Below, piece after piece: positions 37,451 through 46,400 of a DNA stretch of 64,000 bases. The number at the start of each line of letters is the position of its first letter. Within the stretch, counting starts at the first letter, position 1. The notes beneath the pieces are model-generated. The model worked only from the letters and a program-made list of their open reading frames with translations, ran no database searches and was not told where the DNA came from. The position numbers were made by a program, and so were the translations under genes. Where the stretch lies: the NCBI GenBank assembly GCA_012932295.1, contig JAAONU010000003.1, positions 27,142,361 through 27,206,360 of the forward strand, written 5' to 3'. Source of the stretch: Cyclina sinensis. Taxonomy: Eukaryota > Mollusca > Bivalvia > Venerida > Veneridae.

Positions 37451-37896
37451 GCTACAATGAGTTCTTAGGTTTGTGTTATTTTTCATTTTTTATTTGCTTT
37501 TGCAATCGATTGTTTCTTATAAATGAAGTCTATAATAATTCATTTTATTTTAAAAGATACCACTAACCGTTGTCAAGATTATCATGTTTTGATGTAGTTT
37601 CACAAAATTTCATCAAGATCGGCTGCCTTGTGTCGAAGAAATATATGGTAGAAAATGTTGCAATGTGGCGCTTTTGTTGCTTTTTGATCACAACTGATTG
37701 AAGAATTCCATGCTATACTTTGATTCATACATTTAAAGTTTGAGGTACATGCAAGTGATACATGATGTAGTATTAAGTGTCGGTTAGAATGAACCTGTTC
37801 TGGAGTCATAAACAGAGAACACATATTTCATAATTCGAATTGTTTTAATAACAATCACAGAAGAAAATTAAATGTATTTGCAAACATTTTTGTCAG
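37451..37896. other. Nothing recognised
   Basis: AT-rich, no repeat unit noticed. The minus-strand frame at 37600-37824 has no domain signal. Confidence 0.4.
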
Positions 37897-38012
37897 GAAT
37901 CACGTCCGAGATGTATGATGCCGCTGTTGAAACCGGCCAAGAACTATGCTTCACGTGCCGCCGATGCATTGACCAGAATGTTGATGGTAATGTGGACAGC
38001 AGCGACGAACAG
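37897..38012 (+). pseudogene. Duplicated upstream copy of an exon, weak donor
   Basis: A good acceptor (ATTTTTGTCAG) opens a 116 bp frame whose second half (GATGCATTGACCAGAATG..ACAGCAGCGACGAACAG) duplicates the exon at 38091-38170. The unit has been copied as an imperfect direct repeat of about 125 bp, offset by about 155 bp. Here the donor has become GCAAAT in place of GTAAAT. The frame and end phase are the same as in the downstream copy, so it could be an alternative upstream exon or a decayed copy. Confidence 0.35.
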
Positions 38013-38090
38013 GCAAATTAATGTCTTTGCCGTGGCTAATTGTGCAGCGAATGCACTATATACTCAGTATAGATGTATTTTTTTAATAAA

Positions 38091-38819
38091 ATGAACAAAA
38101 CTTCTGCTTCACGTGCAGCAGATGCATTGACTAGAATGTTGATGCAGTTGGGGACAGCAGCGACGAACAGGTAAATTAATGTTTTCATCGTGCCTAATTG
38201 TGCAAAACGTAATACTTGCATTCAAAAATTATCAAGCTTGCACTTAGGTGCATTGTGAATAACAAATGTTTGTTCTTTCAGCTTGACAAAACCGTCAACT
38301 ACAGAGACTGATTCGCCACGCAGTCAAGCCAATGACGTTTCGGTGCCGACTGTGCCTCCAACGCTCGCAGCCTGCATTCCTGAGGAGGAAATGATGGATG
38401 TTGACGAAGGGCCAGAAAATACAATCGCTACTAGGGGCAACCAGTCGATGATTTCTGCAGATCAAAAGTTGTAAGTATACAAAATGAAATCTTGCTATCT
38501 ACAGTAACTTTTGTCTCCATAAATTGACCAGTTCACGTTTGTAAAAAAGTCAATATCGTGTATGTTGAAGCTTTTTCCTTTTTAAGCATCGTCGGACGCG
38601 CTGTGAGTCAATCGTTTTATATAAAAGATAATGGATTCTGCATATACATGTTTCTTCATGATTGTGTTTCTATACTTTCCGATGTTAATGATGTCTGAAA
38701 GAAATGAAATGCTTTATTTCAGGTTAGACTATGTTGGAATGGAGGTTGGCAGTGCCGATGTGTCGGAATTTGATATCGCGCGCCCTAACAGATCTTTTCC
38801 CGAAGAAGAAGAGCAGTAA
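38091..38819 (+). CDS. Candidate small three-exon gene, 121-residue product, function unknown
   Basis: Exons 38091-38170, 38282-38470 and 38723-38819 join in frame. The first begins with an ATG (MNKTSASRAADALTRM) and ends at GTAAAT. The second lies between TTCTTTCAG and GTAAGT, and the third begins after TTTATTTCAG. Phases match at both junctions (two bases plus one, twice), which is unlikely by chance. The protein is Thr/Ser-rich, then acidic (PEEEMMDVDEGPE), and ends FPEEEEQ at a TAA. A GTAAGT overlaps that stop (38816), so the last exon could instead splice to an acceptor at 39035, but that reading ends after about 12 more residues. I do not recognise a domain. It lies immediately before a MULE transposase fragment and may be the decayed or rearranged 5' part of the same element, or a host gene interrupted by it. 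Confidence 0.45.
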
Positions 38820-38907
38820 GTTACTCTCCATCTTTATAAAATCGAACTCTGCTATCACTACTGTCTGCTGCATGACAATAGGTCGTGATTTTGGTACTAG
38901 ATTAAAG

Positions 38908-38943
38908 CAGAGACATAGATAACATTTGTTATCTGTGTCTCTG
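38908..38943. repeat. Short hairpin flanked by ATTAAAG
   Basis: Two 17-base arms (CAGAGACATAGATAACA and its complement with one mismatch) around a 2-base loop, with ATTAAAG directly on both sides. It could be a tiny palindromic insertion with a 7 bp duplication, or the end of a larger element. Confidence 0.5.
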
Positions 38944-38993
38944 ATTAAAGGCACCGACTCAGCGATTTTATTTGAAATATTTTTTTTTTTTTT

Positions 38994-39491
38994 GTGATTA
39001 AAATTGAGAAAAAAATATTTCTTTTTGATTTGCAGACTGCCTACGCCGCAAGAGACAACATACATCGCCTGTTGAGGAAGATATTTGTGTTGCCAATTCT
39101 TACTGCAGAAGACATTCCGACGGCGTTCGAGAAACTGAAGGAGAAGGTCTCAGATAAGAGGTTAGACCAGGTTAAGGATTATGTAAGTGATACTTGGCAT
39201 CACAAGAACATTTGGCTGGTAGAGTCTTGGTCTGTGTTTGGCAACTCCACCAGGACTAATAATGATGTCGAGGGATGGCATAGTAAGCTAAATCGTTGGG
39301 TCAAAAAAGGTAACAGTTCCTTTTATAGGCTGGTTAATCTATTGTTTAAAGAAGCACGTGACGTTACTATTCAATGTAAACTTCTAAGGGAAAAGAAACT
39401 GAAAAGACGCCAGAGGAAACAGACCCGGGAGACACAGGAAACTGATGAAACTGTGGATAGAATACAGCGAAAACATACGGTCGATGAATAG
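38994..39491 (+). pseudogene. MULE-family transposase, C-terminal fragment
   Basis: The open frame carries, in order, LQTAYAARDNIHRLLRK, then VLPILTAEDIPTAFEKLKEK, DYVSDTWHHKNIWLVESWSV, TRTNNDVEGWHSKLN and EKKLKRRQRKQ. These match the layout of the C-terminal part of MULE transposase-like proteins common in invertebrates (the LPFLPA-like segment, then the W..P..WSVFG and RTNNDVEGWHN-like motif, then the basic tail). Conserved sequence starts near 39030 and runs to TAG at 39489. The N-terminal zinc finger and the DDE catalytic core are absent, so it cannot be an active transposase. The TTGATTTGCAG just before the conserved part could be a splice acceptor or simply coding (Leu-Gln). Confidence 0.65.
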
Positions 39492-39559
39492 TTTTCTCAA
39501 TGCCTGTGCGGCTATATACGCACCTGCATAAAGAGCAGAGCTATTGTGTTTTATATATG

Positions 39560-39870
39560 TATAAACACATCATCTCATCAAGGTGAACTAATGTTCCAAG
39601 GTATTTTAAAATCCTTCCATGCAGGGAGAAGTTATGGCCCGGACAAGGTCTATCATCAAAATTTTGGACCCTTGACCTGGCACTATGACCTTGTCGTTGA
39701 GCTGGGAACTTGAGTGTTTCACGCGACACACCATCTCATCAAGGTGAACAAATGTGCCAAGGTATTTCAAAATCCTTCCATGCACAGAGAAGTTATGGCC
39801 CAGACAAGGCAATCTGGATGGACGCACGCTCGCACTAACACACGCACGCACGCACGTACATTATGTATAT
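39560..39870 (+). repeat. Two ~158 bp units and an ACGC-rich microsatellite
   Basis: CATCTCATCAAGGTGAAC, CAAGGTATTTCAAAATCC and AGAGAAGTTATGGCC each occur twice, about 158 bp apart. The second copy leads into GGATGGACGCACGCTCGC and (ACGC)n. This resembles the 3' part of a HINE-like element of yet another family. Confidence 0.5.
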
Positions 39871-40274
39871 GTTTATTTTGTGATTGTTCATTGCCTAATT
39901 TGATTGTGTATATTGTCTGATTGTCTATTGAAGGAATTTGTATGTATTAATTAACAGTGATTGTAAATTATGTGCATGTTTATTTATGTATATATTGTTG
40001 TTTTAATGTTTGTTCATGTTCAAAGTATATGTATTTTACGATTGGCTTATCGTACATTTTAGGTGATTGTTTTATTCATGTTTTTTTTATTGTTTTTTTT
40101 ATTTTTCTATTTCCAAAATTAAAGTCTTAACAATTTCAAGCCTTTTCGTACTTTCACTATTATAATTCCAAAAATAATATTACCATTTAGTATTGTTTTC
40201 TGCTCTGTCCAAATCTTCATAAAAGGGTAAAAAAAAAACGCATATCGGGAAAACGTAAGTCATGTAATGAATAT
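39871..40274. other. Nothing recognised
   Basis: AT-rich spacer between the repeat and the 3' end of the LINE. Confidence 0.4.
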
Positions 40275-40409
40275 CTTCAACTTAATACTGCTAAAAGTCA
40301 ATACTGACTATACTAGGCAGGCGCGTGTCAGGAACATTAAAATTATAGATAATAACGAAGAAAACAAGATTTAACTGAAGATCTTACTTAAACATTTATT
40401 TTAAGTACT

Positions 40410-42032
40410 TTAAAATCTATAAAACTTGTTTAGTCCACTGATAAAAGCTGGCACAGTTGGGGTAGCCTTAATCTCGGTCGGTAATTCGTTCCAGAGTCGT
40501 ATAGTCCTTGGGAAGAATGAGTTCATGTGATGTGTTTTTGATTGTGGAATGAGGAATTTGCTGTTTCTTGTGTTTGTAAGGTGATTGTGATCAACATTGA
40601 CCTGATTGTTTTTTATTTTGTGTAGCATGACCAGGCTGGCATGGTTTCGCCTTTGTTCTAAAGTTGACCATTTTAGTTCTTTGATCATGTTTGTTACACT
40701 GCTTGTATAGTGGTAATCATTATGAACGTACCTTGCAGCTGACCTCTGGACCATTTCTATTCTGTGTGTGAGATATTTTTGCCATGGATGCCATATGGTT
40801 GAGCAGTATTCAACCTGTGGTCTTACATATGTTTTGTATGCTGCTTCTTTGAGTTGTTTGTTTTGTGTTTTGACGCTTCGTCTGATGAACCCTAAGCTGT
40901 TTTTTGCTTTGTTTGTGATATTGCTTATGTGGGATGACCAGTTTAGGTTGCTACTTATTGTAACTCCTAAGTATTTTGCATTTTCTGTGGTTTTCAGTTT
41001 ATTGTTATGTAGGGTGTAAGGAAAGATGACCGGTTTCTTTTTCCTGTGTATTCTGAGTACTTCACACTTGTCAGGGTTGAGTTCCATTGACCATTCTTTT
41101 TCCCATATTTCAATGTTGTGCAAATCATTTTGTAAGGTTTGTGCAGATGCTTGTGATTTAATTGTTAAATAAACTATGGTGTCGTCGGCAAATAGTCGGC
41201 AAATAGACGCACCCGGCTCCTGACACTTCCTGGTAGGTCATTGATGTATGCGAGAAAGAGACACGGACCTAAGACCGATCCCTGCGGGACACCAGAAAGC
41301 ATAGGGAGCCTGTCAGAGACCTTGTTTTCCACTAATACTTGTTGTGATCTGTTTTTGAGAAAGTTTTGTATCCATGAACTGATGTGTGGATGAACTCCCA
41401 TGTGTTTCAGCTTGTGTATGAGTTTGTGGTGGTCTACTTTGTCAAAAGCTTTACTGAAATCCATGACTATGACATCAGTTTGTTGACCTTGATCAAGGTT
41501 GTCAGCTATTTCTTGTGTGAAGCCAATGAGCTGTGTCTCACAGCTATGTTTTGACCTGAATCCATGTTGCTGTGGGCAAAGTATGTTGTGTTTGTCAAAG
41601 TAATCCATCATGTTTGAAACAATGATGTGTTCCATTAGTTTTGATGCTATACATGTGAGTGATATTGGTCTGTAATTGCTAGGTTTTGATTTTGACCCTT
41701 TTTTTGTATGCTGGTGTGATGATTGCATGTTTCCAATCCTTAGGAACAATACCTGTGTCTAGTGATCTTTGGAATATGATTTTAAGGATTGGTGCTGTCT
41801 CTGTGTGTAGCTCTTTGAGTAACCTAGGTGAAATCTCATCTGGACCTTGGGCTTTGTGGGGGTTTAGTCCTGTCAACAACTTATCAACTCCTTGAACTGA
41901 GATGGATATTGGAGCCATTGGCGGGTGACCAAGTGATGACATTGAGCTTTTAGTTATTTGTTTTAGACTGAGTGGTGAAGGCTTTGAGAAAACTGATTTA
42001 AACTGTTTGTTTAGTATGTTCGCCTTTGACAC
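40410..42032 (-). pseudogene. LINE reverse transcriptase in three frames
   Basis: Three segments together form the reverse transcriptase. The segment at 41679-42032 covers the fingers lead-in, with GLNPHKAQGPDEISPRLLKE. The segment at 41174-41749 has KPSNYRPISLTCIASKLME, then FSKAFDKVDHHKL (catalytic Asp) and LSGVPQGSVLGP. The segment at 40410-41123 holds the region after the FADD box, the thumb (AKYLGVTISSNLNW) and a C-terminal domain ending LNKFYRF. The FADD box itself is broken by an 11 bp tandem duplication of TATTTGCCGAC near 41195-41215, which shifts the frame and puts a TAG a few codons later. Confidence 0.85.
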
Positions 42033-42175
42033 TGGGTCACTGTAAGTATGCCCATCAGAGCTGAGTGGTTCAATTCCTGTGTTTTCAGGGTTTTTTTGTG
42101 TTTAATAAAGTTGTAGAACATTTTCTTATGACCTGGATCTGTATTATCTGAAAAGATGATTGACTCTAGATATGA

Positions 42176-42838
42176 TTAATAAGCATTTCTTATTTGTTTT
42201 TGCACTGATGCTTTAAGATGTTTGAATTTCTTTATGTTCTGACAATTCTGTGACCGAGACCTTTTTATTTTTGTGAAGAGTTTGTTCCTTTTCCTAATCT
42301 GTTTAACAATATCGTGAGTAACCCATGGTAAATCAGCTTTATTTTTGCATTGTCTTGACGGTATGTGTTTGGATGATAACCTTTTGATCTCAGCTTTGAA
42401 CGTGTCCCATAATTGGTTTGGGTCTTCATTTTGATTTTGGTTGAACGTATTACTGAAAGTGACCAAGTCATTTTTGAAGTCAGACCAGTTTGCTTTCTTG
42501 TATGATTTGACCAGTCGAGGGGTTTGCCCGATTCGCTCTCTTTTGATCTTAAGTTCATGGAAGACTATATCATGGTCTGATGTACCTAAGCTTGGTAAAA
42601 CTTTTGTGTCATGAACGTGACCCGGAGTGTTAGTGAGAAAGTGATCTAGGATATTTTTATCCCGTGTGGGAACTTTGACCATTTGTTCAAGATTATGATT
42701 AATCATGTTCTCTGCAAAATTATCATACATGTCTTTGAATTTGCATGTATCTGTTGGTGTTTCATTTGACCAGTTCATGTATGGGAGATTGAAGTCACCC
42801 AATACCCAGATGTTGTGTATGTGTATGGTATTCGGCAA
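42176..42838 (-). pseudogene. LINE endonuclease (C-terminal part) and linker
   Basis: The frame starts in the endonuclease with VLGDFNLPYMNW (the GDFN motif) and contains LDHFLTNTP and GTSDHDIVFHEL (the SDH motif), which are C-terminal APE-type endonuclease motifs. The remaining ~110 residues, rich in Lys and Asn, form the linker to the reverse transcriptase. The N-terminal catalytic motifs are lost by truncation. A TAA ends the frame at 42176, although similar coding sense continues downstream in another frame. Confidence 0.8.
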
Positions 42839-42860
42839 CTACTTAACAAGGTGTGAAACA

Positions 42861-43408
42861 CTTATCAATAAGGTGTGAAATATAACCAGTCATATGTGTT
42901 TATATTAAAATATAGACTGCAAAGGACTTCCATCTATTACAAAAACTTGTTATGTTTCCCATACAAATCTATACGCAAAAGTTATAGTATCTATTAGTTT
43001 TTGTTTGTTTTGTTTTTGGTATTAGGTGGGGGGAAAATCAACTGAGTCAGATTTTGAACAAAATTTTATTCAGATAAACATGTATCACAACTATGACAGC
43101 AAATTTTCCTTTCTTTTGTAAGGTGCATTATACTACACACTTAAAACACCTCAGGATGAAAGCCAATAAATAATAATTGTGTAGTAAAATTTATTTTTAG
43201 AATGGTCCGTTTTGTACCTGGATATGTTCAGTTTCGGAAAGAAATAAAAGTAAATCATCTGTTGTAAGGGAAGTAACCGTTGCGTTTAGTGTTCTAAAAC
43301 CAAATAAAATTACACAGATAATATTTACAACACACCGCTTGAAACAACAACAACAAATTGTGTGAAAAACGAAATTTGAGTTCTCTTCGCTTAATTTAAC
43401 GAATAAAA
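42861..43408 (+). promoter_or_regulatory. Upstream region of SNRPC
   Basis: This is the only non-repetitive sequence between the LINE and the SNRPC start codon, so the promoter and 5' UTR should lie here. GGAAGTAACCGTTGCGTTTAG near 43270 is the most GC-balanced patch. No clear TATA box at a suitable distance and no certain initiator was found. An in-frame TAA (43397-43399) lies just before the start codon. Confidence 0.35.
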
Positions 43409-46400
43409 ATGCCTAAGTAGGTGATTTCAAATATTTTCAACATGCTGTTAAATATTTATTTGTTCAATTTTCATTGTTTAGATCAAGATTAACCTATTTT
43501 AACTAATGATGATAATGATACTAGTCCGGTTATCCTTGACGCTTCGGGTTATTCAGGTCGTTTAGTTTAGTTTAGACTCATTTATTTTACATCGATTGAG
43601 ATACAAGTTCTTCATCACGCTCGATGACTGCTTACTGTGTCACCCCATACCAGTATTCGTGCAGCGTGGAGGAATGTGAAGATCGTCTCTGATGGGATTC
43701 GAACCAACGACCTCCGGATCCGGAGCCCTGCGCTCTACCCCTGGACAATTGTGCCTCCTCTTTATTCATGTTGTTTGTGGCACAAGTAGTTCAACTTACC
43801 AGACTTGTCGAAGAGACATCTAGAAATTTTTTGTTAGGGGATGACTTTTTTACCAGGGTTGGCTTATTGACCGGCCGATTGAGTATTGACCGGGCCGGTG
43901 GTCAATACTGATCATTATTGGTCAATAGTGGTCATTTCTGGTCAATACTGGTCAATTCAATTTTATTCACTACAAAACTGTCCATAATGTTCTTAGAATC
44001 ATGTTAAAACAGTTAAATCCTTTAGGCCCTTACAATAGACAGAGGTAGGGCCTAGATGTTACTTCATTTATGGTTTAATATTGGATAATCCTTAAGTAAA
44101 CATAATATTTTAATTGGTATGTTCCCATGTTCGATAAACAATAGAAGTGCAAGTCATGACCCCTCAGTGTCCTGACCATCCTTTGTCATACACAAGTGTT
44201 AATTGACAAGTGTATAACACCTACTTTATGGTTGTTGGATTATCCTTAAATAAACATATTAGCATCTTAATTGACCTGTTCCCTGGTCCAATAAACAACA
44301 GAAGTTTGGAACTGTACAAACAAAACTTAGGAATAGACTAGGAATTCAGAGAGCAGCAAAACTTGTTGTGTGTTACCGCTTCCTAAGAGGTAGTAATGAG
44401 CTTGACTGGTAGAACTGGTCATTAACCAGTGTGAAATATTTCTATTTAAGCATGTATTTTTAATGTTTATGCCAGAACAGATATGTATAGTGGTGGACAT
44501 GGTGGTGCTAAATGTTTCTATCATTTTGTTGGAATACTGTGTGCTAAAAGTTTAAATCTTTTTGTAGGAATACTGTTGTGTGTTGCAAATTTTCATTCTT
44601 TATTTTATTAGTATGAATTCTAATACAAGCACATACTTTGTAACTTGGTTAGAAATGAAATAAATGTTTAATGGTTTGTTTTCTTCCTTTCTTTTATAAA
44701 AATCTTGAAAAAAAGTTCAATTGACCAGTATTGACCACTTGGGGGAGTATTGACCGGGACAGTTTTAACCGGTTAAAACCGCTGGTTAAAACCAGGGGCG
44801 GTCGATTGGTGCCAACCCTGTTTTTTACAAGTCCAACCACAAGTTGCATTTTTATGGGTAACCGAACAGAACGGTAACACGTCAAATCGGTAACATGATT
44901 TTATATAGTAAAAAAACGGGGAAATCGGTAACAATACAAATATTGTTGGTAATTTCATATAGTTGACATAGTGATAGAGTAGGTGTGAATAGCACCTTAG
45001 ATGAGCGAGATCATTTTAATTTGTGGGGGTTTTTTTATTAGTTATTGAAATATTGAGTATTGAAACGTTCAGTGTGTTGCGGTATATTGTAAAAGTTTTG
45101 TATATTTTAAATGCCGTTATTAGTTTATAAACTGATTTAAATAAAAGATCAAACCGTAATCATTGACTACATTACTACCTTCGACGTCGTTATCAATGCC
45201 AAAAAGTAACTATAATTATAATAAAATAGAATAAATTAAAATAATTTTACTAATGATAATTGCATGAGAAACACAAATTATATAATTAGCTGCTGAGACA
45301 AACTAATAACTTCTTTAACGACCGACACGTGTTGTTAGCACCTTTCTATGATAAGCAGGGTACCCCAGTATGCCTTTTCACACCTACTTTATCACCATTC
45401 TGGGTTCTTATAATATTTCTACTGTTACCGATTTCTCCGTTTTTTTACTATATAAAATCATGTTACTGATTTGTCTTGTTACCGATTTGTCGGTAAATCT
45501 TTTTATGCACGAAAAATGCTCATAAGTCGTTAGGAGCAATAACTAGCATTCTTTGGGAGAAATAACCAACTCTACCTTTTTGAGAAACAATTTTTTATAC
45601 AAGATCCCGAAATACCATGTTTCAGTGGACAATTAAAGATATAAAGTTTGACTTAAATTTCAATCGCAAGGCTAACCGACTATACAGTCGGCCATTTATG
45701 AATAACTGGAATAAGGTAAATCACTAAATGGTGCTTGGTAAACATTAGCCACAGTGTAATACAGGTATCAGGATATCTGTGGTTTGTTTGGTATATTTAA
45801 TTAACTCTTAGTTAAATTTACATCCAAATGCCATGAACTCCCTATATTCTTTATTAAAATAAGCCATTTCTTCAACTTCAACTTATTACTGCCAAAAGTC
45901 AGTACTGACTATACTAGGCAGGCGCGTGTCAGGAACATTAAAATTATAAAAGATAATAACAAAGAAAACAAGATTTAACTGAAGATCTTACTTAAACATT
46001 TATTTAATACTTAAAATCTATAAAACTTGTTTAGTCCACTGATAAAAGCTGGCACAGTTGGGGTAGCCTTAATCTCGGTCGGTAATTCGTTCCAGAGTTG
46101 TATAGTCGTAAGCAATTAGTAATAAACAAATATTTATAAATCAAATTTGTACATTAGAAAAATAATTTCCATTTCATATAAGAATTTTGTCATTACTGGT
46201 TAGACAGAGTGATTTTCTACCAGTTTTCACTGTATTCTTTTTTACCGTGAGGTCATGTGACATTTCACTGAGGAAAGAGTTTTGCAGTACATATTTGGAA
46301 TAAAACGCAAATACCCTTTAGGGCGACAGGTTTTAATGAAGTTCTTTTCTTTTTACTAGAATAGTAATTAAAAATATGTTCTTTCGATGTTTAGTGGAAA

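Larger units (their letters stand above)
40275..42860 (-). mobile_element. CR1/Jockey-type non-LTR retrotransposon (LINE), 5'-truncated and decayed
   Basis: On the minus strand an apurinic endonuclease fragment is followed by a reverse transcriptase and a short 3' UTR ending near 40275. The 3' boundary is fixed by a second copy at about 45876-46110 that starts at the same point. The 5' end falls inside the endonuclease domain (42840-42860), a common result of incomplete reverse transcription. Frameshifts near 42090 and 41690 (both at A runs), one near 41200 and a stop at about 42176 make it inactive. The family assignment rests on domain order and the reverse transcriptase sequence; CR1, L2 and Daphne-like clades were not separated. 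Confidence 0.85.

Noticed and set aside
43690..43760. tRNA gene on the minus strand
   Set aside because: A and B boxes are good but acceptor halves do not pair, and the sequence continues into a SINE body.
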